A model generated the notes under the pieces. It made no database searches and was not told the origin of the DNA. It saw only the letters and a list, made by a program, of their open reading frames with translations. Positions 53,228-63,138 of a stretch of DNA of 64,000 nt are shown one piece after another (position 1 is the stretch's first letter; every line of letters starts with the position of its first letter). This DNA comes from Propionigenium maris DSM 9537 (GTDB lineage Bacteria; Fusobacteriota; Fusobacteriia; Fusobacteriales; Fusobacteriaceae): assembly GCF_027925155.1 (NCBI RefSeq), contig NZ_BSDY01000004.1, positions 212,284 to 276,283 on the forward strand, written 5' to 3'. Both the position numbers and the translations under genes were made by a program.

Positions 53228-53468
53228 CTTTTTTTGCTTGTACCCCAAGGGCATTTCCTCGCTTCCCTCACAGCATCCAAAGAAAGTACCCAAGAAAGGA
53301 CACCTCTTTCAAAATGTTTCCCTAGTAAATATAGAGTTTTACGACCTTTTCCAGCTACAGTCCTCGCTCACAAGTGGTCCAACTTAAGCTGTATCGCTGC
53401 GGAACTTATTCTGTTGTACGGTCTAGCTAATCACTCTAGCAAAGGTCACATCAACTTGAAAGAGGGTT
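53228..53468 (+). repeat. Intergenic repeat, module B
   Basis: Solo B copy close to that at 49704, with a 25-bp insertion in the head hairpin. Outer stem CCTCTTTCAA / TTGAAAGAGG kept. Core ACGACCTTTTCCAGCTACAG and GTTGTACGGTCTAGC. Confidence 0.82.
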
Positions 53469-53529
53469 TAAATTTTTCTGAAAACCTCTGAGCTTTTTCT
53501 GCCTCTCTAAACATTTCAATAAGAAAGTA

Positions 53530-53553
53530 AAAAGAGGAGAGCTCTAGCTCTCC
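53530..53553 (-). terminator. Terminator of the hrcA-grpE-dnaK operon
   Basis: GGAGAGCT / AGCTCTCC stem followed by CTCTTTTTAC on the minus strand, 90 nt after the dnaK stop. Confidence 0.8.
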
Positions 53554-53641
53554 CCTTCAACTCTTTAAGCTAGACTGCTTAAATTCTATACCATTTTCTG
53601 ATTATCCTTTCCCAAAGGAACATATTCGAAAATTTTACTTA

Positions 53642-55465
<1,824 letters not shown>

Positions 55466-55520
55466 CTAAAATTTTTAATTTACGAATTTTTATGATTTAA
55501 TTTTATTATTTACTCTTTAA

Positions 55521-56096
55521 CTACTTTTTGCAAACCTTTACCATAGATGGTCTGATTACCTTGTCCTTCAGCTTGTATCCCTTCTGAAGCTCCATAACGA
55601 TATGGTCGTTTTCCACCTCTTCGCTTGCCTCAGTCATTACAGCCTGGTGCACATACGGGTCATACTTTGTTCCCATGTCTGCTGGAATAGCTTCTACTCC
55701 CTCAGCGTTCATGATTCCGTGCATCTGGTTTAGAGTCATCTCCACTCCCTTCACTAGAGAATCGAAGTCCTTAGTTTCAGCAGATGCTGCCACCCCTCTC
55801 TCAAGGTTGTCCACTGCCTCTACTACTTTAAGGATTACCTTCTCAGCTGCATACTTTCTCAGATCAGCCAGTTCGTTTTCCTTTCTCTTGGTGAAGTTCT
55901 GGAAGTCTGCCTGCTTTCTCAGGTAAGCCTGCTTCCACTCCTCTACCTCAGCTTCTATCTTATCTATCTTATCTTCAAGGCTCTCCTCAACTACTTCCTC
56001 AGCCTCTGCTGCTTCTTCTTCTGGATTTTCGTGCTTGGCTGCTTCGTCGTGCTTTCTCTTAGCCTCTTCAGCCTTTCTCTTCATCTCTTTAGACAT
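55521..56096 (-). CDS. grpE: Nucleotide exchange factor GrpE
   Basis: A 191-residue protein. Acidic N-terminus, long coiled coil (EEWKQAYLRKQADFQNFTKR) and beta domain (GTKYDPYVHQAVM, VMELQKGYKLKDKVIRPSMV). It releases ADP from DnaK. It abuts hrcA without a gap. Confidence 0.96.
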   Translation of the reverse strand: MSKEMKRKAEEAKRKHDEAAKHENPEEEAAEAEEVVEESLEDKIDKIEAEVEEWKQAYLRKQADFQNFTKRKENELADLRKYAAEKVILKVVEAVDNLERGVAASAETKDFDSLVKGVEMTLNQMHGIMNAEGVEAIPADMGTKYDPYVHQAVMTEASEEVENDHIVMELQKGYKLKDKVIRPSMVKVCKK

Positions 56097-57131
56097 CTAC
56101 TTCTCCTTTTTATGCTCTATTTCATCTATTACCTTATTTACTTCTCTTGTTACGTAGTCTACCAGACCCATGGTCTTGGAGTAGGCCATCCGCCGGGGTC
56201 CTATTACTCCGATAACCCCCTGGGAGGATCCCATCTTATATACCGAGTACACAAAGGAAAAATCCTCCAGTCCCGGGATATTCAGTTCATCTCCAAAGGC
56301 TACATTCACCTCACCGTAGTTTGGCTCCCTTGCCTTTACCAAGCTTTCAAAGAGTTCTCTCACTCCCTTCTTCCTGTTAAACATCTCAAGGGTTTCCTGT
56401 ACCTCTCCCACGCTCTTGTCGTGGAAGATGCTGGTTGCATTATTCAGAAAGAAGTTACCCTGGATATCCTGGTAGATCTCCCTCTCAAACTCCTCTAGGA
56501 GAGGGTTGTCTTTTTCAAGGATGAGTTCCTCTACCTGGGTGTGGCTATGAACCTCTCCACGTTTGAGCTTCTCATTTATCTCCTTGGATACCTTCTCCAG
56601 CTCCTCCCTTGTGATTCCGTGTTCAAGGGAAAGCTTCTTGGTTCTTACGGACATATTTTCGCTGACGATTACCGCCATTACAAGGTAGTCATCTATATGA
56701 ACAAGTTCCACCTTCTTTATCTTTTCCCGTTTAAAGTCCGGCTCTATTACCATCCCTGCATAGGAGGTAAGCTTAGACAGGAGGCTTGAGGTCTTCTTTA
56801 GAACACTCTCGATCTCCGTTACCCTTCTTTCATAGGCCAGGTCTATTCTATCCCTCTCCGCCTTGGACAGCTGCTCTATCTTCAGCAGTTCATGGAGATA
56901 AAATTTATAACCTAGATCTGTAGGCACCCTTCCAGAAGATGTATGGGTCTTAGCTATATAGCCCATATCCTCAAGGTCTGCCATCACATTTCTTATGGTA
57001 GCAGATGAGAAACCAATATTATATTTCTTTACAAGTGTTCTGGAACCTATGGTATCCCCAAAGGTCAGATAATAATCTATTATCGCCCCCAGAACCTGCT
57101 TCTCTCTATCAGTAATAGCCATCTCAACCAC
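56097..57131 (-). CDS. hrcA: Heat-shock repressor HrcA
   Basis: A 344-residue repressor. N-terminal winged helix (YLTFGDTIGSRTLVKKYNIG, SSATIRNVMADLEDMGYIAK, SSGRVPTDLGYKFY) and C-terminal regulatory domain (VIGVIGPRRMAYSKTMGLVD). It binds CIRCE; the site is present 7 nt upstream of its own start. First gene of hrcA-grpE-dnaK. Confidence 0.96.
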   Translation of the reverse strand: MVEMAITDREKQVLGAIIDYYLTFGDTIGSRTLVKKYNIGFSSATIRNVMADLEDMGYIAKTHTSSGRVPTDLGYKFYLHELLKIEQLSKAERDRIDLAYERRVTEIESVLKKTSSLLSKLTSYAGMVIEPDFKREKIKKVELVHIDDYLVMAVIVSENMSVRTKKLSLEHGITREELEKVSKEINEKLKRGEVHSHTQVEELILEKDNPLLEEFEREIYQDIQGNFFLNNATSIFHDKSVGEVQETLEMFNRKKGVRELFESLVKAREPNYGEVNVAFGDELNIPGLEDFSFVYSVYKMGSSQGVIGVIGPRRMAYSKTMGLVDYVTREVNKVIDEIEHKKEK

Positions 57132-57137
57132 TCCTTG

Positions 57138-57164
57138 TTAGCACTCAAATTCCAGGAGTGCTAA
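57138..57164 (-). promoter_or_regulatory. CIRCE operator
   Basis: TTAGCACTC-N9-GAGTGCTAA, a perfect match to the CIRCE consensus, between the hrcA -10 box and its start codon. It provides HrcA autoregulation of the operon. Confidence 0.97.
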
Positions 57165-57175
57165 TTCCTGCTATA

Positions 57176-57204
57176 AATATACACCTAATCAAAATCTTTG
57201 TCAA
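57176..57204 (-). promoter_or_regulatory. Promoter of hrcA-grpE-dnaK
   Basis: TTGACA (57199-57204), 17 nt, TATATT (57176-57181) on the minus strand, immediately upstream of CIRCE. Confidence 0.85.
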
Positions 57205-57211
57205 CACTTTT

Positions 57212-57395
57212 TTAGCCACTTTAGCCACAAGTGGCTAATTTTTTCTGTTCTAGCTTTCTAACCCTTATTTTTATGGGTTTTCTTTTTAGCCACCTGGCTA
57301 ATACAGGATGAATTTTAGCCACTTTTGAGGGAAGGTGGCTAAAGAATTTTGGATATCTTTTTATTAAAATTCCCCATTAGCCACCAAGGTGGCCA
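57212..57395. repeat. Cluster of TTAGCCAC / GTGGCTAA palindromes
   Basis: TTAGCCAC occurs at 57212, 57221, 57286, 57315 and 57377. The inverted form GTGGCTAA or TGGCTAA occurs at 57231, 57295 and 57335, with a degenerate GTGGCCA near 57389. Pairs have different spacing. It sits just upstream of the heat-shock promoter. Function unknown. Confidence 0.7.
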
Positions 57396-57436
57396 GGGGT
57401 TAATTTTCTTCTGTTATACTTTATCAATTCAAAATC

Positions 57437-57665
57437 TTTTTCACTCCCTTTGGGATCGAGGTACTTTCTTACCATGATGCAAGAAAGTACCCAAAGAAGA
57501 TCTAGTCCTACGTAATATCTCTTGAGTTAGAAGTTAATACACGACCTTTGTCAGCTACAATCATAACTCTGAATGTAAATAATTTTGTAAGACGTTATGG
57601 TAAACTTAATCTGCTTAACGGTCTAGTTAATAATTTAGGTTAAAGGCACATCGACTACTTCGGAC
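57437..57665 (+). repeat. Intergenic repeat, module B (composite left part)
   Basis: B copy starting with TTTTTCACTCC, then the hairpin GTACTTTCTT / AAGAAAGTAC. Core ACGACCTTTGTCAGCTACAA, and CATAAC / GTTATG. Joined to the A module at 57694. Confidence 0.83.
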
Positions 57666-57693
57666 TCTTGTTAGCTTAAAATAAGAGTTCAAA

Positions 57694-57895
57694 TGGCCGG
57701 CTGCAGGTAGTCGTCGGTCTTCACCTACCATCTTTACTTCGTTTCGTCAAACAGGATAGGTTCTATCTAGAGCCCATAAAAGAAACGGAGGACCTGCTCT
57801 ACTTGGAAAGACAATTACCGGAAGTCTTGATTTTCTTTGGTTACTTTCTTATATCAAGATAAGAAAGTGACTCGCTCCTGAAAGGAGTGAAAAAT
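57694..57895 (+). repeat. Intergenic repeat, module A (composite right part)
   Basis: A-module copy. Outer stem CGTTTC / GAAACG, inner stem GGTTCTA / TAGAGCC, pseudoknot pair TCTTGAT / ATCAAGA. It ends in GGAGTGAAAAA, the inverse of the composite's left end, so the unit has about 35-bp imperfect terminal inverted repeats. Confidence 0.85.
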
Positions 57896-57914
57896 ATTTT
57901 ATTAAAAATAATAG

Positions 57915-57942
57915 AAGAGGAGCTGCCTGGGCAGCTCCTCTT
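57915..57942. terminator. Terminator of the small DUF6868-like gene
   Basis: AAGAGGAGCTGCC / GGCAGCTCCTCTT, a 13-bp stem with T-containing tails on both strands. Confidence 0.85.
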
Positions 57943-57951
57943 TCTCAAACT

Positions 57952-58194
57952 CTATACAAGAATCAATAATATTAAATATGGTACCAGGTTGAAGGATACT
58001 ATAAATAACTTATACGCCCCCATGAGGGCATAGTGAACAGCATCAAAGGTCTCCTCGGATATCCTGAACCACCTGTAGTGCATGAGATACATCCACTGGT
58101 GGGCATAGATAAAGGTCAGGAGCCATACAGCAAAAAAAACAGAGTTTATTATGAAGGACCAGAATAACAAGTTCATAACTATATCCAGTAACAT
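57952..58194 (-). CDS. Small membrane protein, DUF6868-like
   Basis: An 80-residue protein with two membrane helices at the ends and a conserved central region (HQWMYLMHYRWFRISEETFD, AVHYALMGAYKL, FNLVPYLILLI). The pattern resembles the DUF6868 family; I hold this with moderate confidence. Function unknown. Confidence 0.7.
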   Translation of the reverse strand: MLLDIVMNLLFWSFIINSVFFAVWLLTFIYAHQWMYLMHYRWFRISEETFDAVHYALMGAYKLFIVSFNLVPYLILLILV

Positions 58195-58286
58195 AGGTCG
58201 CCTCCCTTCTGAGTTTTATATCTATATAACCTTTTAAGGAAAGTGGCCCCTACTTCCTTCTTTTTCAAAGTTTTTTTCCCTCCCCC

Positions 58287-58314
58287 TTGCATCTAATTCT
58301 ATAAATAATATACT
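58287..58314 (+). promoter_or_regulatory. Promoter of nhaC-like gene
   Basis: TTGCAT (58287-58292), 16 nt, TATACT (58309-58314), followed by AAGGAGG and ATG 58346. Confidence 0.6.
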
Positions 58315-58345
58315 ATTTCTATTAGTAGTTTTAAGGAGGTCTTTT

Positions 58346-59665
58346 ATGGATATTACACTTAGTATGGTAGTGATATTTTTTCTTTTAATATTTTCAATTA
58401 TAAACAACATCTTTATAGCCTGGCCCCTGGGAGTAGCTCTCCTTATCTTTGGATTTCTTTCCCTTAGAAGGGGGCATACCATGGGAGCTACCCTGAGGAT
58501 GGCCCTGGAGGGGGGAAGGAAGTCCTTCATCGTCCTCCAGGTCTTTATTCTCATAGGTATCCTCACATCGGTTTGGATCTCTGCAGGGACCATTCCCGCC
58601 ATCGTTTACTACGGGATACGTCTTATGAACCCCAGCTTCTTTATCCTCTCTGCCTTTGTCATCACATCCTTTGTATCCTTCCTTCTGGGTACCTCCCTAG
58701 GGACGGTTAGTACAATTGGAGTTGCTCTCATAGTCATGGCAAGGGCAGGGGATATTAATATGGCTTTGGTTACTGGAGCCATTATGTCGGGAGCCTACTT
58801 TGGTGACAGGTGCTCCCCCATGTCCTCCAGTGCCATCCTGGTAGCCAACCTGACCAAAACAGATATCTTCGACAATATAAGGGATATGTTTAAGACAAGC
58901 ATCCTTCCCTTACTCATCTCTGCTCTTCTCTACCTTGGATTTTCCCTGAGAAATCCCATAGTATTCAGAGCAGAAAACATTGGAGGGGATCTGGCCTCTA
59001 TCTTCCACATAGGCCCACTGTCCTTTCTCCCAGCAGCCATAATTCTCCTGGCCTCCCTCTTCAGGATAAGGGTCAAGAAATCCATGACCCTCAGCATAGT
59101 TGCTGCTGCCGTCCTATCTGTCATTGTAGAGGGATACTCCCCACAGGAGCTTCTCCACTTCTCCATTTTTGGATTCAGGCTGGAGGAGTGGCTCCTCCCT
59201 GGAAATATATTGAACAGGGGAGGGGTCATCTCCATGCTGAGGGCTGGTATAGTTGTATTCATCTCCTGCTCCATGGCTGGTATCTTCAACGGCACCAAGA
59301 TGCTCGACAGGTTTCACACCCTCTACACCAGAGCTAGGGACAGGTATCATCTCTTTCTCTATACCATTGCCACAAGTATCCTCACATCGGTCTTTGGCTG
59401 TAATCAGACTATAGCCATAGTCCTCACAGAGCAGCTTCTGGACAAAACCTATGAAAAAAAGGAGCACAGCAGGGGGCACCTTGCCATAGATCTTGAAAAT
59501 ACAGCTGTGGTTATAGCTCCCCTCATTCCTTGGAATATAGCGGCCTTTATGCCCACTTCCACCCTGGGGGTAAACTTCTACACCTATGTTCCCTATGCCT
59601 TCTACCTCTACCTTCTTCCCCTTACAAACCTCCTCCTCTTAAAATACAAAAGGTCTGCCAGTTAA
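58346..59665 (+). CDS. NhaC-family Na+/H+ antiporter
   Basis: A 439-residue membrane protein with 11-12 helices. Family motifs: FLLGTSLGTVSTIGVALIVM, GAIMSGAYFGDRCSPMSSSA, and TSVFGCNQTIAIVLTEQLLD near the C-terminus, then NTAVVIAPLIPWNIAA. Probable Na+/H+ (or amino-acid/ion) antiporter at the cytoplasmic membrane. AAGGAGG is 6 nt before the start. Confidence 0.9.
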   Translation: MDITLSMVVIFFLLIFSIINNIFIAWPLGVALLIFGFLSLRRGHTMGATLRMALEGGRKSFIVLQVFILIGILTSVWISAGTIPAIVYYGIRLMNPSFFILSAFVITSFVSFLLGTSLGTVSTIGVALIVMARAGDINMALVTGAIMSGAYFGDRCSPMSSSAILVANLTKTDIFDNIRDMFKTSILPLLISALLYLGFSLRNPIVFRAENIGGDLASIFHIGPLSFLPAAIILLASLFRIRVKKSMTLSIVAAAVLSVIVEGYSPQELLHFSIFGFRLEEWLLPGNILNRGGVISMLRAGIVVFISCSMAGIFNGTKMLDRFHTLYTRARDRYHLFLYTIATSILTSVFGCNQTIAIVLTEQLLDKTYEKKEHSRGHLAIDLENTAVVIAPLIPWNIAAFMPTSTLGVNFYTYVPYAFYLYLLPLTNLLLLKYKRSAS

Positions 59666-59681
59666 ACCCTGGCAGACCTTT
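59649..59681. terminator. Bidirectional terminator overlapping two gene ends
   Basis: AAAGGTCTGCCAG / CTGGCAGACCTTT stem overlaps the nhaC-like stop codon and the end of the convergent winged-helix gene. Confidence 0.88.
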
Positions 59682-60000
59682 AAGCTCCCTCCTCTAAGAG
59701 GGACCACTTACAATTTTTTACTTCCCTAATTACCCTGTTAGCCTTGGACCTCAGGTGAATCTCATTACACCTTCCCTCCTTGGTCTTGTAGATATACTCC
59801 TCCCTCTCCAGTTCCCTTATCCTTCTCACAATAAGAGACCTGTCCACACTGAGACTTTCATCCAACTTATAGAGGGTGGCCTTCTTCAGCTTCTCCACAA
59901 CACAAAGAAGAAGAATATCTGTTCTAGACAGGTGATACTCCTCCTTGAGGTGCTTGTACAACTGATCTGTTTTCAATAATATCTCCACCAATGATATCAT
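59680..60000 (-). CDS. MarR-like winged-helix regulator
   Basis: A 106-residue single-domain protein. Helices SRTDILLLCVVEKLKKATLY, recognition helix SVDRSLIVRRIRELEREEYI and wing KTKEGRCNEIHL. It resembles MarR/DUF24-type winged helices. Ligand and targets unknown; the convergent nhaC-like gene is a possible but unsupported target. Confidence 0.75.
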   Translation of the reverse strand: MISLVEILLKTDQLYKHLKEEYHLSRTDILLLCVVEKLKKATLYKLDESLSVDRSLIVRRIRELEREEYIYKTKEGRCNEIHLRSKANRVIREVKNCKWSLLEEGA

Positions 60001-60082
60001 CCCCCACCAAAGTTCATCATCAAAACTAGGTCTGAGTACCCTTCCATTTTTTTATAGTGCACCCATGCCGGTTTTCGACCAC

Positions 60083-60110
60083 ATATTAGCACTTTAATTG
60101 TAAATGTCAA
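60083..60110 (-). promoter_or_regulatory. Promoter of the MarR-like gene
   Basis: TTGACA (60105-60110), 16 nt, TAATAT (60083-60088) on the minus strand. Confidence 0.65.
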
Positions 60111-60168
60111 TACTTTTTTGAAACAATTGACCTCAAGGCACAATAAAAATTTCTAAAGTTCTTTTTTT

Positions 60169-60197
60169 AGACTTTGTCACAAAAGACTTTGTCACAA
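60169..60197. repeat. Two tandem copies of AGACTTTGTCACAA
   Basis: The 14-mer AGACTTTGTCACAA occurs at 60169 and 60184. Each contains TTGTCACAA-like dyad symmetry. It lies upstream of the MarR-like gene promoter and could be an operator. The rest of the 60.0-60.3 kb gap is AT-rich and empty. Confidence 0.5.
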
Positions 60198-60299
60198 CTT
60201 TTCTATGAAAAATCAATTGTAAAAAAACATAACTTTTCAACCTTTCATTACCATATTAATAAACATTTTTTTATATTTTAATGAAATTAATTTCAAAAT

Positions 60300-60328
60300 A
60301 AAACCCCGAATCCGTACAGATCCGGGGC
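60300..60328 (-). terminator. Terminator of glmS
   Basis: CCCCGAATC / GATCCGGGG stem followed by TTTTATTTTG on the minus strand. Confidence 0.88.
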
Positions 60329-60334
60329 TATATC

Positions 60335-62134
60335 TTATTCTACTGTTACTGATTTAGCAAGGTTTCTAGGTTTGTCCACATCTACTCCCCTATCCACTGC
60401 TACATAGTATGACAGGATCTGTAGAGGTATCACATTGATTACAGGTGAGAATAGTTCATCCACCTCTGGAACAAAGATTACCTCTGAGGAGTAGTTCTTA
60501 GCCTCTGCATCTCCTACAGTTGCTATGGTTAACACCTCTCCGCTTCTTGCTCTTACCTCTTCAATATTTGATTTAGTCTTCTCATATACAGCTGACTTTG
60601 TAGCTATTGCCACAGTAGGACACATATCGTCGATTAGGGCGATCGGTCCGTGCTTCAGCTCACCAGAAGCATATCCCTCAGCGTGGATATAAGAGATCTC
60701 CTTTAGCTTTAGAGCCCCCTCTAGTGCTATTGCAGTATTGATTCCTCTACCTATAAACATAGTAGAGTTCACTCCTACAAACATCTCCTTCTTATTCTTA
60801 ATGTGCTCAGCCTCATCTAGTATTGCCTCTACCTTAGATGGAAGCTGTGCCACACCATCTAGGATGTAGTCCGCTCTCTCCTGGCTCATTCCTCTCTTTC
60901 TTCCAAGGAATGCTGTAAACTTATACAGTGCTGTAAGCTGTGCTACAAATGCCTTTGTAGATGCTACCCCGATCTCAGGTCCTGCATTGGTATAGAATGT
61001 ACCGTCTGCTTCCCTTGAGATAGTTGATCCCACTACATTGATTATACCTATAGCCTTAGCTCCATGCTTCTTTGCTTCTCTAAGTCCTGCAAGGGTATCC
61101 GCTGTTTCCCCAGACTGAGATATAAGGATTACCAGGTCCTTATCTGTTACGATAGGGTTCTTGTATCTGAACTCTGAAGCTACCTCTACCTCTACAGGTA
61201 TTCTTAGCTCCTGCTCGATTATAGCCTTTCCTACAAGTCCTGCATGCCAAGATGTACCACATGCTACTATATGAATTCTTGAGATATCCTCTATCTCCTT
61301 GTCTGTAAGATCGATCTCAATATTTGCCTTGAGGGTATCGTTGATAGCCTTTGGCTGCTCAAAGATCTCCTTTAGCATAAAGTGGTCGTATCCGCCCTTT
61401 TCAGATGCTTCTAGAGACCATGTAATCTCAGTGATCTCCTTCTCCTTAGGAGTTCCCTCTAGATCATAGATCTTAACCTCATCCCTTGTAAGCTCAGCAA
61501 GCTCACCGTCATCTAGGAATATTACCTTGTTGGTATGCTCAAGTATAGCAGGGATATCTGAAGCTATAAGGTTTTCACCCTCTCCAAGTCCTATTACAAG
61601 TGGGGATCCCTTTCTGGCTGTGATCAGTCTCTCTGGCTCATCCTGGGTAAATACACCTATAGCATAAGCTCCATCTAGCATAGGGATAATTCTCTTTACA
61701 GTGTCAAAAAGATCCCCATTGTAGTGCTCCTCTATAAGGTGAACTATTACCTCTGTATCTGTTTCAGACAGGAAGATGTGCCCCTTGGCCTTAAGCTCCT
61801 CTCTCAGCTCAGCATAGTTCTCGATGATACCATTGTGTACCAGTGAGATCCTACCGTCCCCTGAAAGGTGAGGGTGAGAGTTTACAGTACTTGGCTTACC
61901 GTGGGTAGCCCATCTGGTGTGACCTATTCCCAGGTGTCCCTTCATCTCAAGTCCTCCCAGGATATTTCCCAGGTTAACCAGCTTTCCTACAGATTTCTGT
62001 GTGTTGATTGCTCCATCCTCTTCAAGTATAGAGATCCCCGCTGAGTCATACCCTCTGTACTCCAGCTTTGCCAGCCCGTCGTAAAGTATCCCCTTAGGCT
62101 CTCTCTTTCCAATATAACCTACGATTCCACACAT
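60335..62134 (-). CDS. glmS: Glucosamine-6-phosphate synthase, isomerizing
   Basis: A 599-residue enzyme. Class II glutamine amidotransferase domain with Cys2 (MCGIVGYIGKREPKGILYDG), GHTRWATHG and HNGIIENYAEL; two SIS domains with VACGTSWHAGLVGK, LISQSGETADTLAGLR and C-terminal KPRNLAKSVTVE. It makes glucosamine-6-phosphate for the cell wall. Expression is governed by the ribozyme in its leader. Confidence 0.98.
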   Translation of the reverse strand: MCGIVGYIGKREPKGILYDGLAKLEYRGYDSAGISILEEDGAINTQKSVGKLVNLGNILGGLEMKGHLGIGHTRWATHGKPSTVNSHPHLSGDGRISLVHNGIIENYAELREELKAKGHIFLSETDTEVIVHLIEEHYNGDLFDTVKRIIPMLDGAYAIGVFTQDEPERLITARKGSPLVIGLGEGENLIASDIPAILEHTNKVIFLDDGELAELTRDEVKIYDLEGTPKEKEITEITWSLEASEKGGYDHFMLKEIFEQPKAINDTLKANIEIDLTDKEIEDISRIHIVACGTSWHAGLVGKAIIEQELRIPVEVEVASEFRYKNPIVTDKDLVILISQSGETADTLAGLREAKKHGAKAIGIINVVGSTISREADGTFYTNAGPEIGVASTKAFVAQLTALYKFTAFLGRKRGMSQERADYILDGVAQLPSKVEAILDEAEHIKNKKEMFVGVNSTMFIGRGINTAIALEGALKLKEISYIHAEGYASGELKHGPIALIDDMCPTVAIATKSAVYEKTKSNIEEVRARSGEVLTIATVGDAEAKNYSSEVIFVPEVDELFSPVINVIPLQILSYYVAVDRGVDVDKPRNLAKSVTVE

Positions 62135-62179
62135 AATTTGTTACCTCCTAAAATATTCTTTTTTTAATGTTCTCAATTT

Positions 62180-62326
62180 TAGAAGAAATAACTACTGAGA
62201 TAGCCTTTGTCTCTGAGGTCACCCCCAGGTTTTTCCCTATCTCTCAGGCTGTAGTCACCTTTAGGGCATCCGCCGAAAATTTCGATAACCCTATTCCTCG
62301 TCAACTCCACAGGGAGTTCTGGCGCT
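62180..62326 (-). ncRNA. glmS self-cleaving ribozyme/riboswitch
   Basis: On the minus strand the cleavage-site region AGCGCCAGAACTC starts at 62326. GTTGACGAGG, GGTTATCGAAATTTTCGG, CGGATGCCC and the P4-type GGGGGTGACCTC follow. These are the conserved blocks of the glmS ribozyme, which cleaves its own mRNA when glucosamine-6-phosphate binds. It is 46 nt upstream of the glmS start. Confidence 0.96.
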
Positions 62327-62364
62327 GTTTTTATTTTTTATTTCTTCAAATTGCTGTGCTCCCT

Positions 62365-62393
62365 ATTTTACCATACACTTCAAAGTATTGCAA
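62365..62393 (-). promoter_or_regulatory. Promoter of glmS
   Basis: TTGCAA (62388-62393), 17 nt, TAAAAT (62365-62370) on the minus strand, about 40 nt before the ribozyme cleavage site. Confidence 0.7.
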
Positions 62394-62620
62394 TTACAGG
62401 AGCCCTCTCAAGCTTCAACAGGATAACACATAAATATGTCTTTTATATATTATTTACTCGCTTTCCTTTAGCAACCCCGCTATTATACACAATTTATTCC
62501 ATCGGTATAAGTGACTTTGTCACTCTTTTCTTAAATAACCCTATTTATTGAATTTTATTCCTTTCAAATTTATCAAAATATTTCTAAGCTTCATCAAAAG
62601 TTAAGCTCTATAAAAATAAG

Positions 62621-62797
62621 TTCATTTCTTGTCTTGATACAAGAAACGAACCAAAAAAGATCAAGACTTTTGGTAATTGTCTTTCTAAGTAAGTCAAGGT
62701 TACCGTTTCTTTTATGGGCTCTGGATAGAACCTATCCTGCTTGACGAAACGAAGCAGAGATGGAAGGTGAAGACCAATGACTACCTGCAGTCAGCCA
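62621..62797 (-). repeat. Intergenic repeat, module A (composite)
   Basis: A-module copy, minus orientation. Outer stem CGTTTC / GAAACG, inner stem GGTTCT / AGAGCC, pseudoknot GTCTTGAT / ATCAAGAC. Confidence 0.85.
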
Positions 62798-62816
62798 TTT
62801 AAATTCTGATTTTAAA

Positions 62817-63050
62817 CTAACAAAGCTCCGAAGTAGTCGATATAGCTTTGAACATCATAATCAACTAGACCGTTAAGCAGATTAAGTTTATCATAACGTT
62901 TTACATAACTCTTTTCATTCAGAGTTATGATTGTAGCCATCAAAGGTCGGACATTAACTTTTAACTTAAGAGACATTACGCAGGACTAGATCTTCTTTGG
63001 GTACTTTCTTGAATCATGGTAAGAAAGTACCTCGCTCCAAAAGGGAGTGA
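62817..63050 (-). repeat. Intergenic repeat, module B (composite)
   Basis: B copy, minus orientation, joined to the A copy at 62621. It has the GTACTTTCTT / AAGAAAGTAC hairpin and, at the outer end, CTCGCTCC with GGGAGTGA. Very similar to the copy at 57437. Confidence 0.84.
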
Positions 63051-63086
63051 AACAAGATTTATCACATTTTATCTCAAATAAAAAGT

Positions 63087-63112
63087 AGCTGCCTACGGGC
63101 AGCTTTTTTTGT
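63087..63112. terminator. Hairpin before the transposase
   Basis: AGCTGCC / GGCAGCT stem with loop TACG and seven Ts on the + strand and an A-run on the left. A bidirectional terminator between the repeat composite and the transposase. CTTGCAAG follows at about 63115. Confidence 0.75.
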
Positions 63113-63138
63113 ACTTGCAAGTTTGATACCATATAGGG

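Noticed and set aside
62167..62551. Plus-strand ORFs upstream of glmS
   Set aside because: They are antisense to the glmS ribozyme and promoter, and have no ribosome sites.
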